From positions 1-64,000 of IMG/VR virus record IMGVR_UViG_3300008267_000007: 64,000 bases of DNA. The stretch is one strand, 5' to 3'. Within the stretch, counting starts at the first letter, position 1. Every line of letters starts with the position of its first letter. The position numbers were made by a program, and so were the translations under genes. This document shows, in pieces, positions 16,150 to 25,479 of this stretch. This DNA is from a virus. The notes below the pieces were generated by a model. It did no database searches. It saw nothing but the letters and a program-made list of their open reading frames with translations, and had not been told where the DNA came from.

Positions 16150-16568
16150 GTGACTCAATAACTAAATTTGAAGATATGAATCCAAGAGAAGGAAAAGTTA
16201 CAATAGATGAACCTAGGTTTACATCCAAACCTAATACTATTTCACAATTAGAGAAAGAATACCCTATTATAGCTAATGAATTCAAAGCAATTCTAGAAGC
16301 CCAATATGAATTATTCTCCCAAAAAATGTTATCATATGGTATGTCTAACATATCTATGGGTTCTAATTTAGAAACTAAAGATGAAGTTAAATTTTCACTT
16401 ACCTCAATCTGGATCAGAATGAATGATAAGATGAATAGATTAAAAAATCTAGTATTACTAGGTAATAAAAATCCTTTAGATAATGAACCCACTATGGATT
16501 CATGGATTGATCTAACTAACTATGGTATTATAGCCCAAATAGTTAGCAAAGGTAAATGGAGAAAATAA
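16146..16568 (+). CDS. DUF1599 / nucleotide modification associated domain 1 protein
   Basis: 140 aa. SQKMLSYGMSNISMGSN (57-73), SLTSIWIRMNDKMNRLKNL (83-101) and the end WIDLTNYGIIAQIVSKGKW match DUF1599 (Nmad1) as I know it: Met/Arg/Lys-rich helices with NDK and RLKNLVL. The family was named for its link to base-modification enzymes in phages and bacteria; its reaction is not established. Here it sits between clamp-loader and nuclease genes and overlaps both. Confidence 0.8.
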   Translation: MSDSITKFEDMNPREGKVTIDEPRFTSKPNTISQLEKEYPIIANEFKAILEAQYELFSQKMLSYGMSNISMGSNLETKDEVKFSLTSIWIRMNDKMNRLKNLVLLGNKNPLDNEPTMDSWIDLTNYGIIAQIVSKGKWRK

Positions 16569-17548
16569 TGAAAGATACAACCCCTAAAATACTAAAAGAA
16601 ATAAAATCAGTAATAGTTCCCGAAGTACAATATGGGGTTCAAAAATCTGTATCTTATTCTCAATTTAATATATTCTCTACTTGTCCTCACCAGTGGGGTT
16701 TAAAGTATAGGGATGGTCATAAAGTCTATACACCTAGTATACACGCGGTATTTGGTACGGCATTACATACAACTATTCAACAGTATCTAACGTTATTCTA
16801 CAATGAAAGTGTAGCAGCGGCTGACAGATTAGATTTGAATTTCATACTTAAAGAATCGCTAAGAACTGAATATCTATCATCTAAAGAGAAAAACAATAAC
16901 ACTAATTTCAGTACCTCTTCAGAATTAAGTGAGTTTTATGAGGATGGGGTTAATATAATAAAATACATTAAAACCAAAAAGGCTAAATACTTTTCTAAAA
17001 GAGGATGGCATTTGGTTGGTGTAGAATTGCCATTAAATTTGCAACCTAATAATACGTTAGACAATGTTAGATTTATTGGGTTCTTAGATTTGGTTCTATA
17101 TCATGAAGATACAAATACTATTAAAATTGTAGATATAAAAACTTCTACTCGTGGTTGGGGAGATAAAGAAAAAAAAGATGAAATAAAACAATCTCAATTA
17201 ATTCTATATAAAAAATTATTTGCTGAACAATATAATTTCCCTGTAGATAATATTGAAATTGAATTTTTCATTACTCGTAGAAAAATATTTGAAGAAGGAG
17301 ATTTTCCTCAAAAACGTATTCAAGAATTCATACCAGCATCCGGTAAAGTTAAACTTAATAAAGCTGGGCAGTTATTAGATTCTTTCTTAAATAATGTGTT
17401 TAACACTGATGGGAGTTACAAACAAGTTGATCTTGAAAAACGACCAAGTAAGAATAATTGTAGGTTTTGCCCCTATAAAGATAATTCCGATTTATGTGAC
17501 CAAAATGAAAAACCTATAACAATTCCTTCATTTTTCCAATCTATGTAG
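16568..17548 (+). CDS. RecB-family PD-(D/E)XK exonuclease with Fe-S-type cysteines
   Basis: 326 aa from ATG 16568, which shares TAATG with the previous stop; ATG 16556 is an alternative. SYSQFNIFSTCPHQWGLKY near the N-terminus, GTALHTTIQ, then VRFIGFLDLVL and KIVDIKTST hold the acidic-Lys (D...DxK) active site, and a C-terminal CRFCPYKDNSDLC cluster with the early Cys would bind a 4Fe-4S group as in AddB/Cas4-type nucleases. Likely processes DNA ends in recombination-dependent replication or host DNA breakdown. Confidence 0.9.
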   Translation: MKDTTPKILKEIKSVIVPEVQYGVQKSVSYSQFNIFSTCPHQWGLKYRDGHKVYTPSIHAVFGTALHTTIQQYLTLFYNESVAAADRLDLNFILKESLRTEYLSSKEKNNNTNFSTSSELSEFYEDGVNIIKYIKTKKAKYFSKRGWHLVGVELPLNLQPNNTLDNVRFIGFLDLVLYHEDTNTIKIVDIKTSTRGWGDKEKKDEIKQSQLILYKKLFAEQYNFPVDNIEIEFFITRRKIFEEGDFPQKRIQEFIPASGKVKLNKAGQLLDSFLNNVFNTDGSYKQVDLEKRPSKNNCRFCPYKDNSDLCDQNEKPITIPSFFQSM

Positions 17549-17549
17549 A

Positions 17550-17557
17550 TATTTATA
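17550..17557 (+). promoter_or_regulatory. candidate late promoter box TATTTATA
   Basis: TATTTATA 30 bases before the 17588 start, with no TCGTATATT promoter here. It is one of seven such boxes upstream of putative late genes (see findings). The short motif also occurs by chance in AT-rich DNA. Confidence 0.35.
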
Positions 17558-17587
17558 TATAACAATATAAATTTAAAAACAAAAATT

Positions 17588-17776
17588 ATGTCACAAAATC
17601 AACAACTAACAAGTGTAAAGGTAGATAAAGATATCTTCGAAGCATTTAAGATTACATCTATCAAAACTAAATTCTCATTACAAAAATTAGCAGACAGGTG
17701 TATGCATTTATACCTAACTGATCCTGAGTTTCAAAAATTAGTTCATAACCATATGAATTTAGAATTAGAAAAATAA
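17588..17776 (+). CDS. small hypothetical protein, ribbon-helix-helix-like
   Basis: 62 aa. A short strand (QLTSVKVDKDIFEAFKI) followed by two helices (SLQKLADRCMHLYLTD, EFQKLVHNHMNLEL) fits the ribbon-helix-helix fold of small DNA-binding regulators such as CopG/Arc, though no motif proves it. It stands directly before the glycan cassette, so it could regulate it. Confidence 0.65.
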   Translation: MSQNQQLTSVKVDKDIFEAFKITSIKTKFSLQKLADRCMHLYLTDPEFQKLVHNHMNLELEK

Positions 17777-17790
17777 TAAATAAATAGTTT

Positions 17791-19218
17791 ATGTTAAAAG
17801 AAAGTTATATACCTAAAGACCAAAGAAAGAAAATAATATTCATCTGTGATGATATTAGAATGCATTCTGGGGTAGCAACAATGGCCAGAGAAATAGTTTT
17901 AGGAACTTCCCATCATTATAATTGGGTAGTAGTAGGAGCAGCTATAAACCATCCAGAACATGGGCAAAGATTAGATCTATCTAGTGCCACTAATCAAGAA
18001 ACTGGCAATACTGATTCCTCTATTACACTTTATCCAAATAATGGATACGGTAATGCTGATTTAATTAGATCTTTAATCAAAACTGAAAAACCTGATGGGT
18101 TGTTCTTTTTTACAGATCCAAGATATTATGATTGGTTATTTGCTATAGAGAATGAGGTTAGAAAACAAATCCCAATGATTTATTTAAATATATGGGATGA
18201 TTTACCAGCGCCCCTATATAATAGAGCCTTCTATGAGTCTTGTGACGCATTATTAGCTATCTCCAAACAAACCAAAAATATTAATGAAATGGTTCTAGGT
18301 AAGAAAGCTAAGGATAAAATTATTACTTATGTTCCTCATGGAATAAATGAAAAACAATTCTTCCCAATTGATAATAAGGATTTATTAAAAGAAACTAAAA
18401 AGAAATTATTTGGTGATAAAGAATTTGATTTTGTATTATTCTTTAATTCAAGAAATATTAGGAGGAAATGTATTAGCGATTTATTAGCAGCCCACAAGAT
18501 ATTTTTAGATACCTTACCTAAAGAGAAAGCAGACAAGATTGCATTAGTACTCCACACTCAACCTATAGATAATAATGGTACTGATTTATATGCTGTGAGA
18601 GAATTACTATTTGGAAAAGACTCAAATGTTATATTCTCAGATAATAGAATAGATACATCCGAATTAAACCAAATATATAATCTTGCAGATGTAACTGTAT
18701 TACCTACTTCAAATGAAGGGTGGGGATTAGCTCTTACTGAAGCTATGATGGCAGGTAAGATGATTATTGCTAACGTAACAGGAGGTATGCAAGATCAAAT
18801 GAGATTCGAAGATGAAAATGGTAAATGGATTGATTTTACTACTGAATTTCCTTCTAATCATTTTGGTACTTATAAAAAACATGGTAAATGGGCTGTACCT
18901 GTATTCCCAAATAATATGTCATTAGTTGGTTCACCTACTACTCCTTACATTTGGGATGATAAATTAGATTTTAGAGAATTAGCTTTAGCAATTCAACAAG
19001 TTTATGAAATGTCTCCTGAAACTAGAAAAGAAAATGGATTAGCAGCTAGAGAATGGGTAACATCAGATGAATCAGGAATGTCAGCTCGAATGATGTGCAA
19101 CAATGTTATCAAAGATATTGATTTAACATTAGAAAAATTTAAACCTAGAAAAACTTTTGAATTTCTTAAGACAGGAGATTTGGATACCCTAGAATTAGTT
19201 CATAAATTAACGTATTAA
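17791..19218 (+). CDS. glycosyltransferase, GT-B fold (GT4 type)
   Basis: 475 aa. N-terminal FICDDIRMHSGVATMAREIV (17-36) is the Rossmann/sugar-acceptor start, and the C-terminal domain carries the GT4 donor site: YVPHGINEKQFFP, LPTSNEGWGLALTEAMMAG with the EGWGL(x)3EA pattern, then ANVTGGMQDQM. Retaining transferase of unknown sugar. First gene of a 13-kb cassette that continues in the same direction. Confidence 0.92.
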   Translation: MLKESYIPKDQRKKIIFICDDIRMHSGVATMAREIVLGTSHHYNWVVVGAAINHPEHGQRLDLSSATNQETGNTDSSITLYPNNGYGNADLIRSLIKTEKPDGLFFFTDPRYYDWLFAIENEVRKQIPMIYLNIWDDLPAPLYNRAFYESCDALLAISKQTKNINEMVLGKKAKDKIITYVPHGINEKQFFPIDNKDLLKETKKKLFGDKEFDFVLFFNSRNIRRKCISDLLAAHKIFLDTLPKEKADKIALVLHTQPIDNNGTDLYAVRELLFGKDSNVIFSDNRIDTSELNQIYNLADVTVLPTSNEGWGLALTEAMMAGKMIIANVTGGMQDQMRFEDENGKWIDFTTEFPSNHFGTYKKHGKWAVPVFPNNMSLVGSPTTPYIWDDKLDFRELALAIQQVYEMSPETRKENGLAAREWVTSDESGMSARMMCNNVIKDIDLTLEKFKPRKTFEFLKTGDLDTLELVHKLTY

Positions 19219-19227
19219 TAAGATAAA

Positions 19228-20529
19228 ATGAAAAATACATTTGTAATAAGCTGCCCAATTGACACTTACAGTGGATATGGTTCTCGTAGTAGAGATTTAG
19301 TTAAAGCGTTAATTAATTTGGACAAATATGACGTTAAAATATTACCTCAACGTTGGGGTAATACCCCACACAATTTTATAGAAGATCATAAAGAAGAATG
19401 GGGTTTCTTACAACCACATGTTGTAACTACTCAATTAACAGCACAACCTGATATTTGGGCTCAAATAACAGTTCCAAATGAATTTCAAGCTGTAGGTAAA
19501 TTTAATATAGGAATAACAGCTGGGATCGAAACTACAATCTGTGCTCCACAGTGGATTGAAGGGATGAATAGAATGAATTTAAATTTAGTATCATCTGAAC
19601 ATTCTAAAAAAGTATTCCAAGATTCTAAATTCCAAAAACAAGATGATAATACTAAACAAATAGTTGGTACAGTTGAGTTAACTGCTCCAATAGAAGTATT
19701 ATTTGAAGGAGTAGACATTACTAAATACTTTGCTTCTCCGTCACCCCCAGCTTCAGAGATAGGACAATCTCTAAATAAAATTGAGGAAGAATTTGCTTTC
19801 CTATTTGTTGGTCATTGGCTTCAAGGTGATTTTGGTCAGGATAGAAAAGATGTAGGAGGATTAATTCGTGTGTTTTTAGAAACATTTAAAAACAAACAAA
19901 AGAAACCAGCTTTAGTATTAAAAACAATGGCTGGACCTGCTAGTATTGTAGACAGGGACCAAATATTGAAGAAAATAGATGCTATCAAAGGATCTATTAA
20001 TTCTAAAAATTTACCTAACATTTACTTACTTCACGGTGAGGTGTCAGATGATGAGATGAATCAGTTGTATAACCATTCTAAGATCAAAGCTATGATTAGT
20101 TTAACTAAGGGTGAAGGGTTTGGTAGACCATTATTAGAATTTACTCAAGTTAAAAAACCTGTAATCGCTCCTAATTGGAGTGGTCAGATAGATTTCTTGA
20201 ATCATGAATTTGCATCACTAATCCCTGGAAATCTAACACCAATACACCCATCAGCTCAAGTACCTGATATGCTTATTGAAGGTTCACAGTGGTTCACAGC
20301 TGATTATGGATTTGTAAGTGGTTTATTAAAAGATTATTTTGATAATTATAAGAAATATCAAGAAAATGGTAAACGATTAGGTTTTTATTGTAAAACTAAT
20401 TTTTCATTTGAAAAAATGCAAGATAAGTTGGATTCAATACTATCTTCAAAAGTACCTGAAATACCTAAACAAGTTCAATTAAAGTTACCTCAACTTAAAA
20501 AAATTGAATTACCTAAATTAAAAAAATAG
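19228..20529 (+). CDS. glycosyltransferase, GT-B fold (GT4 type)
   Basis: 433 aa. Begins CPIDTYSGYGSRSRDLVKAL (9-28), with a Gly-rich loop as in GT4 N-terminal domains; C-terminal SLTKGEGFGRPLLEFTQVKKP (near 296-316) is the nucleotide-sugar site (ExGFGxxxxE). The last 20 residues are a Lys/Leu/Pro repeat (KLPQLKKIELPKLKK). Follows the 17791 gene by 9 bases. Confidence 0.92.
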   Translation: MKNTFVISCPIDTYSGYGSRSRDLVKALINLDKYDVKILPQRWGNTPHNFIEDHKEEWGFLQPHVVTTQLTAQPDIWAQITVPNEFQAVGKFNIGITAGIETTICAPQWIEGMNRMNLNLVSSEHSKKVFQDSKFQKQDDNTKQIVGTVELTAPIEVLFEGVDITKYFASPSPPASEIGQSLNKIEEEFAFLFVGHWLQGDFGQDRKDVGGLIRVFLETFKNKQKKPALVLKTMAGPASIVDRDQILKKIDAIKGSINSKNLPNIYLLHGEVSDDEMNQLYNHSKIKAMISLTKGEGFGRPLLEFTQVKKPVIAPNWSGQIDFLNHEFASLIPGNLTPIHPSAQVPDMLIEGSQWFTADYGFVSGLLKDYFDNYKKYQENGKRLGFYCKTNFSFEKMQDKLDSILSSKVPEIPKQVQLKLPQLKKIELPKLKK

Positions 20530-20533
20530 AATA

Positions 20534-21055
20534 ATGAGTAGGTGGATAGAATTATCATATATTGAGGATGTAAAAACCCTTACAAAGTATGGTTTGAATG
20601 AGTATTACAATAAAGCTAATCAAGGATTATTTGAATTTATAAATCCTTCTTTATCCTATGATTATGAAGAGGTTAATATGTCTGATGGTCAAAAGATGTG
20701 GAAGGTTGAAAAGCAAAACAATGATCCTCAATTTTTAATTACTTTAAAAAATGATGAGTCTTTAGATGAAAATTGGAAAGTTTTTGATTTTTATTTTTTT
20801 GAGACAGGTTTTGATAAACAATCAGGTTTAGAAGGTAAACATTATTTGGATACTTTAAGTAAAGTAATAAAAGATAATATAATTCCATATTTTTCATCTT
20901 TTCCTGAATTAGTTCTTTATTTTAATCCCTATAATGGGGATGGGGGGGGAGAAACTAGAAAAAAGGTATTTGAAAGGATGATTAATAAATTTATGGATAA
21001 AAATAAATTTGATATAGAAATTGATGGTGAAGAATTTATAATAAAAAAAAAATAG
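20534..21055 (+). CDS. hypothetical protein in glycan cassette
   Basis: 173 aa, acidic, aromatic-rich, C-terminus GEEFIIKKK. A Gly run near residue 137 (DGGGET) and a YFSSFPELVLYF stretch are the only distinctive parts. No transferase motif recognised; membership of the cassette is by position only. Confidence 0.7.
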   Translation: MSRWIELSYIEDVKTLTKYGLNEYYNKANQGLFEFINPSLSYDYEEVNMSDGQKMWKVEKQNNDPQFLITLKNDESLDENWKVFDFYFFETGFDKQSGLEGKHYLDTLSKVIKDNIIPYFSSFPELVLYFNPYNGDGGGETRKKVFERMINKFMDKNKFDIEIDGEEFIIKKK

Positions 21056-21061
21056 AATAAA

Positions 21062-21517
21062 ATGAAAGATAAATTAAGTATTTGTCCTCGTTGTGGGAGT
21101 GACGCTTGTTATGTAACGCCCGTAAATGAGGCTAAAAATAATTATTATTGCTTTGGATGTGGTTTTCAAACTAACGATTTAATGGTAGAAGGAGAATTCG
21201 ACTTTGAATCATATGAAGAAACACTACCTGAACTCTACAAAGACATTAAATCAGTAGATGATAAAAAACGTGTTTGGTACCCAATAACTATCAACATTCA
21301 GGATAAAGGAACGGTATTTGCTAATGGTACTTACAAAGATAATTGGCAATGGAGTGGAATATTAGCAATTGAAGTGAGCGATGATGAGAAGGGTAAATTC
21401 AAAATACCTGGAACTGAGGAATTTTATACTCATAAAACTGATATTAAAACATTAAAAAGCTTCCCTCAAAATGATTTTATAGAAGCATTGGATTATATTA
21501 ATTTCTTCACAGAATAG
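21062..21517 (+). CDS. hypothetical protein with N-terminal zinc ribbon
   Basis: 151 aa. ICPRCGSDACY ... YYCFGCGF (residues 6-36) gives two CxxC knuckles as in a zinc ribbon. The rest is beta-rich (VWYPITINIQDKGTVFANG, FKIPG). It may bind nucleic acid or serve as a structural protein; function unknown. It precedes the GT2 gene by one base. Confidence 0.75.
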   Translation: MKDKLSICPRCGSDACYVTPVNEAKNNYYCFGCGFQTNDLMVEGEFDFESYEETLPELYKDIKSVDDKKRVWYPITINIQDKGTVFANGTYKDNWQWSGILAIEVSDDEKGKFKIPGTEEFYTHKTDIKTLKSFPQNDFIEALDYINFFTE

Positions 21518-21518
21518 T

Positions 21519-22136
21519 ATGAAAATAAGTTATGCCATAACGGTTTGTAACGAATTAGAGGAGATCAAGAAACTAATTGATTTCCTCTTAGTTTACAAAC
21601 AAGATGAAGATGAGATAGTTGTACTACTAGACGACTCAAAAGGTAAAGGAGAGGTCTACGATTACTTGTTAACTACCTCACCCGAAGTAACTTGTTATAG
21701 GGACAGGTTTGAAGGACACTTTGCTGATTGGAAGAACAAACTAACATCATACTGTACTGGAGATTATATAGTAAACATTGATGCAGATGAGATTCCTAAC
21801 AATCAGCTAGTACTAAATCTCCCTTCAATATTAGAATACAACCCTGAAATAGATGTATACTGTGTACCTAGAGTAAATACTGTAGAAGGATTGACATCTA
21901 AGCATATTGCTAAATGGGGATGGAGAGTAGATGAAAAAGGTTGGGTTAACTGGCCAGATTATCAAATGAGAGTTTATAAGAATAGTCCTGAGATAAAATG
22001 GAAAAATAAAGTGCATGAAGTGTTGGAAGGCTACAAAATAATAACTACCTTACCTACTGAAGAAGAATATGCATTGTATCATCCAAAGACAATTGAGAGG
22101 CAAGAAAAGCAAAACAACTACTACGATACATTATGA
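21519..22136 (+). CDS. glycosyltransferase family 2-like
   Basis: 205 aa, GT-A fold. SYAITVCNELEEIKKLIDFL at the N-terminus and the metal-binding DxD in YIVNIDADEIPNN (near 86-98) define the GT2 core; WPDYQMRVYKN and WKNKVHEVL match the acceptor-side segments of this subgroup. It overlaps the next gene by 4 bases. Confidence 0.9.
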   Translation: MKISYAITVCNELEEIKKLIDFLLVYKQDEDEIVVLLDDSKGKGEVYDYLLTTSPEVTCYRDRFEGHFADWKNKLTSYCTGDYIVNIDADEIPNNQLVLNLPSILEYNPEIDVYCVPRVNTVEGLTSKHIAKWGWRVDEKGWVNWPDYQMRVYKNSPEIKWKNKVHEVLEGYKIITTLPTEEEYALYHPKTIERQEKQNNYYDTL

Positions 22137-23491
22137 TAAAATTTATAATATTTGATTTGGATGGAGTTTTAGTAGAAGCTAAAAATATTCATTTTGAAGC
22201 ATTAAATGAGGCTTTAGGGCCTAAATATGAGATATCCTGGAATGAACATTTAAGTAGATATGATGGTTTAAAAACTAATCAGAAACTTGAAATGTTAACT
22301 CAAGATAAAGGACTGCCTGTAGAGTTATATAAACAAGTTTGGGATGAAAAGCAACGATTAACATTACAAAAATTAAAGAGTTTAAAACCTGATACTCAAT
22401 TAATGGTTTGTATGGATCTATTAGTACAGCAAGGTTATAAATTAGCAGTGTGTTCAAATAGCATACGTAAAACTGTACTAACAGTATTATCTAAACTAAA
22501 TATAATTGAAAATTTTGATTTAATATTATCCAATGAAGATGTAAAAAATAGCAAACCTCACCCTGAAATATACTGGAAAGCTATATCACAAATGGGATTT
22601 TTACCTGAAGAAACTTTAATAGTTGAAGATTCACCCTATGGGTTATTAGCCGCTTCTCGTAGTAAATCCCATGTGATGAGAGTTGGATCCCCAAAAGACA
22701 TTTCGTATAATAACATCTATAAATACTTAAATCCAGAAAAAATGAATTTAATACCTAAATGGAACGATGATAAATTAAATGTTTTAATTCCTATGGCTGG
22801 GGCAGGTTCAAGATTTGAGCAAGCAGGTTATACATTTCCTAAACCTCTTATTGAGGTGAAAGGAAAACCTATGATTCAAGTTGTAGTTGAAAATCTAAAT
22901 TTAGAAGCTAACTACATTTATGTAGTACAAAAAGCTCATAGGCAAAAGTATAATTTAGATACATTGCTAAACCTAATTACACCTGGATGTAAAATTGTAG
23001 AGACTGATGGGTTAACCGAAGGAGCAGCATGTACTGCTTTATTAGCTAAAGAATTTATAGATAATGATTCACCTTTATTCTTTGCCAACTCAGATCAGTT
23101 TGTAGAATGGGATTCAAATGAATTTATGTATAAGATGAATGAAACTAATGCTGATGGTGGTATTGTTTCATTTACTGCTACACACCCTAAATGGTCATTT
23201 GCTAAAATTAATGAAGAGGGGTTAGTAACCAAAGTAGCTGAGAAAAACCCAATATCAAATATTGCAACAGTAGGTTATTACTATTGGAAAAATGGATCTG
23301 ACTTTGTTAAATATGCTGAGCAAATGATTGACAAGAATATCAGGGTTAATAATGAATTTTATGTATGCCCTGTATTTAATCAAGCAATTGAAGATCATAA
23401 ACAAATTAGAACATTTAACACAGCAGGGATGTGGGGTTTAGGAACACCAGAAGACTTAAATTATTATCTAGAACATTATAAAAACCAATAG
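22133..23491 (+). CDS. fusion: HAD phosphatase + sugar-phosphate nucleotidyltransferase
   Basis: 452 aa with two domains. Residues 1-200: HAD hydrolase, IIFDLDGVLVEAK (5-17), CSNS (107-110), KNSKPHPE (138-145), IVEDSPYG (163-170), of the beta-phosphoglucomutase group. Residues 214-452: nucleotidyltransferase, LNVLIPMAGAGSRFEQAG (215-232) with the signature GxGxR, KPLIEVKGKPMIQ, a FANSDQF metal site and EKNPISNI. It would make an NDP-activated donor from a phosphorylated sugar or similar, with the HAD part removing or moving phosphate. A phosphoramidate-type or unusual sugar donor is possible; substrate unknown. Confidence 0.9.
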   Translation: MIKFIIFDLDGVLVEAKNIHFEALNEALGPKYEISWNEHLSRYDGLKTNQKLEMLTQDKGLPVELYKQVWDEKQRLTLQKLKSLKPDTQLMVCMDLLVQQGYKLAVCSNSIRKTVLTVLSKLNIIENFDLILSNEDVKNSKPHPEIYWKAISQMGFLPEETLIVEDSPYGLLAASRSKSHVMRVGSPKDISYNNIYKYLNPEKMNLIPKWNDDKLNVLIPMAGAGSRFEQAGYTFPKPLIEVKGKPMIQVVVENLNLEANYIYVVQKAHRQKYNLDTLLNLITPGCKIVETDGLTEGAACTALLAKEFIDNDSPLFFANSDQFVEWDSNEFMYKMNETNADGGIVSFTATHPKWSFAKINEEGLVTKVAEKNPISNIATVGYYYWKNGSDFVKYAEQMIDKNIRVNNEFYVCPVFNQAIEDHKQIRTFNTAGMWGLGTPEDLNYYLEHYKNQ

Positions 23492-23492
23492 T

Positions 23493-24062
23493 ATGGCCCA
23501 TAAAGAACAAATAGATTATGTTAATAGAATAAAAAAATTATTCCCAAATTATTTTACCGGTCAAAAGGTATTAGGTATAGGAACTTTTAATGTTTGTGGG
23601 ACAGAAGATGAATACTTCACTAATTGTGATTATTCTGGATTAGATCTAGGCCCGGGACCCGGAGTAGATATAGTATGTCCTGCTCAAGAGTATGATGCTC
23701 CTGATAATACCTTTGATGTAATTATATCATGTGAATGTTTTGAACATAACCCATTTTATAAAGAAACTATCCAAAATTCCTATAGAATGCTTAAGCCTGG
23801 AGGGATGTTTATTTTTACTTGTGCCACTACCGGGAGACCAATTCATGGTGTAGCATCTTTAGAACAAGAGAGTAAAGAAAAGTGGGAAAATTGGAAAACT
23901 ATGCCTAATGTTTCAAGAGAAAATTGGGATAATGAATATTATAAAAATCTTACTGAAGAAGATATTAGAGAGTGTATTAATATAGATGAGGTTTTTTCTT
24001 CTTATGAATTTGAAGTTGAAACCAACCATTATGATCTATATTTTTGGGGAATTAAAAAGTAA
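23493..24062 (+). CDS. SAM-dependent methyltransferase (class I)
   Basis: 189 aa. QKVLGIGTFNVCG (24-36) is motif I, YSGLDLGPGPGVDIV (49-63) motif II, and FDVIISCECFEHNP with ESCECFEH then RMLKPGGMFIFTC (98-110) match methyltransferase family 11. Likely methylates a sugar or a base; the substrate is not visible. One base after the fusion gene. Confidence 0.9.
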   Translation: MAHKEQIDYVNRIKKLFPNYFTGQKVLGIGTFNVCGTEDEYFTNCDYSGLDLGPGPGVDIVCPAQEYDAPDNTFDVIISCECFEHNPFYKETIQNSYRMLKPGGMFIFTCATTGRPIHGVASLEQESKEKWENWKTMPNVSRENWDNEYYKNLTEEDIRECINIDEVFSSYEFEVETNHYDLYFWGIKK

Positions 24063-24065
24063 TAT

Positions 24066-24701
24066 ATGATATCAGTTATTATACCTACTTTATGGAAACC
24101 TAAGGGTTTTTTAGAGAGACTTGAAGAAATTTCAAAAAATTCATTTGTTGGAGAGATTATTTTAATTGATAATTCTACTTTAAATATAGATACATCTCAT
24201 ATTTCTAAAATAAATCATATTAAAGAAAATCAAAATACTTACGTTATCCCAGCATGGAATAAAGGAGTAAAATTAGCTAAATATGATAAATTATTAATAG
24301 TTAATGATGATGTAGAAACTGATTGGGGAGTTATAGATACTGTATACCCCCATATTACTGAAGATAAGGGTCTTATAGGAGCTGGAGTTAGTTGTTGGAA
24401 ACCCGATAATAAAATAGGAGATATTTCTCCTGTACAGTATATGCCTAATTGTTATGCTTGTTTTTTCTTCATTCATAAAAACTCTTACATTGAAATCCCA
24501 GAGATGAGAATTCATTTTGGAGATAATTGGATGTTTGATAGTATAAGACTCCAAGGTAAACCTAATTATGAAATACTAAACTGGAGTATGGGGGGAGAAT
24601 CAGAACAAACTAGTGGTTTAGAAGAATTTAATACTATTAAACATCAAGATTTAATTATATATCACAAATTAGCTCAAATTCAGTATGGAAATAACAAATA
24701 A
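24066..24701 (+). CDS. glycosyltransferase family 2-like
   Basis: 211 aa. Begins ISVIIPTLWKPKGFLERLEE (2-21) with a GT-A start, WNKGVKLAKYDKLLIVNDDVETDW gives the DD-type metal site, and HFGDNWMFDSIRLQG a conserved catalytic-side His/Trp region. It overlaps the next gene by 17 bases. Confidence 0.88.
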   Translation: MISVIIPTLWKPKGFLERLEEISKNSFVGEIILIDNSTLNIDTSHISKINHIKENQNTYVIPAWNKGVKLAKYDKLLIVNDDVETDWGVIDTVYPHITEDKGLIGAGVSCWKPDNKIGDISPVQYMPNCYACFFFIHKNSYIEIPEMRIHFGDNWMFDSIRLQGKPNYEILNWSMGGESEQTSGLEEFNTIKHQDLIIYHKLAQIQYGNNK

Positions 24702-25479
24702 GTGGGTAGTGTACTGTGCTGGTAACTCAGAATATATTTTATCGAAAAATCAAGAACCTATTCTCATGTTAAAATCTTTCCAAAGACATTTTGGGGATGA
24801 ACTAGATTATGTATATTTTACTGACATAAATGAAAGTAGAATAGATGAAATTGAAAAGGTTTGTGTTAATAATGGGATTAAATTAGTAAAGGGAAATTGT
24901 AAAGTTAATTACGATCAATATTCTGATATACAGTATACCCAAACTGGTTTAAATGGGCGATGGCCTGATGCCATGTATTGGTATTGTGATGCCCCTGAAT
25001 ATCTAGAGGGTTTATATGATTTTGCTATTAAGTGTGATGGAGATATGTTATGCAATACTAAATTTGATTTAACAGAGTTAGAAAGCCATTTACCCATATC
25101 TATAGCAGAGGCACCGGATTGGTATATTCCCTTTGATAAACATTCACCGAATGCTGGGTTTCAAATATTAAATTTAAAAGAATATGAAGATTCTAAAATC
25201 AACCTACTATTTCGAGAAGCAGCTAAACAAACGGCAACATTCAATAGTGACACTCCAGCCTTAGATTATTTTATAGGTTCAAATCAAATTTGGGCTAAAC
25301 GTCTAAGCTCAGAATATAATTATCTATTATTTGATGTAGATGAAGTTAACAATCTAAAACTCGAAGAAGTTTCAAATGTAAAAATATTTCATTTTGTAGG
25401 TAGTAAACCTTATAACTTAGATCCCAAAATGGAAGGATCTATAAAAGAATATTTTTCTAAAATTTATTTAAATGGATAG
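24685..25479 (+). CDS. glycosyltransferase, GT8-like
   Basis: 264 aa. CAGNSEYILSKNQEPILMLKS near the start, KCDGDMLCNTKFDL (near 114-127) as the DxD metal site, PNAGFQILNLKEYE (154-167) and IFHFVGSKPYNLD (234-246), the last matching the GT8 H-x-x-G-x-x-K-P ending. Retaining transferase of unknown donor. Confidence 0.85.
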   Translation: MEITNKWVVYCAGNSEYILSKNQEPILMLKSFQRHFGDELDYVYFTDINESRIDEIEKVCVNNGIKLVKGNCKVNYDQYSDIQYTQTGLNGRWPDAMYWYCDAPEYLEGLYDFAIKCDGDMLCNTKFDLTELESHLPISIAEAPDWYIPFDKHSPNAGFQILNLKEYEDSKINLLFREAAKQTATFNSDTPALDYFIGSNQIWAKRLSSEYNYLLFDVDEVNNLKLEEVSNVKIFHFVGSKPYNLDPKMEGSIKEYFSKIYLNG

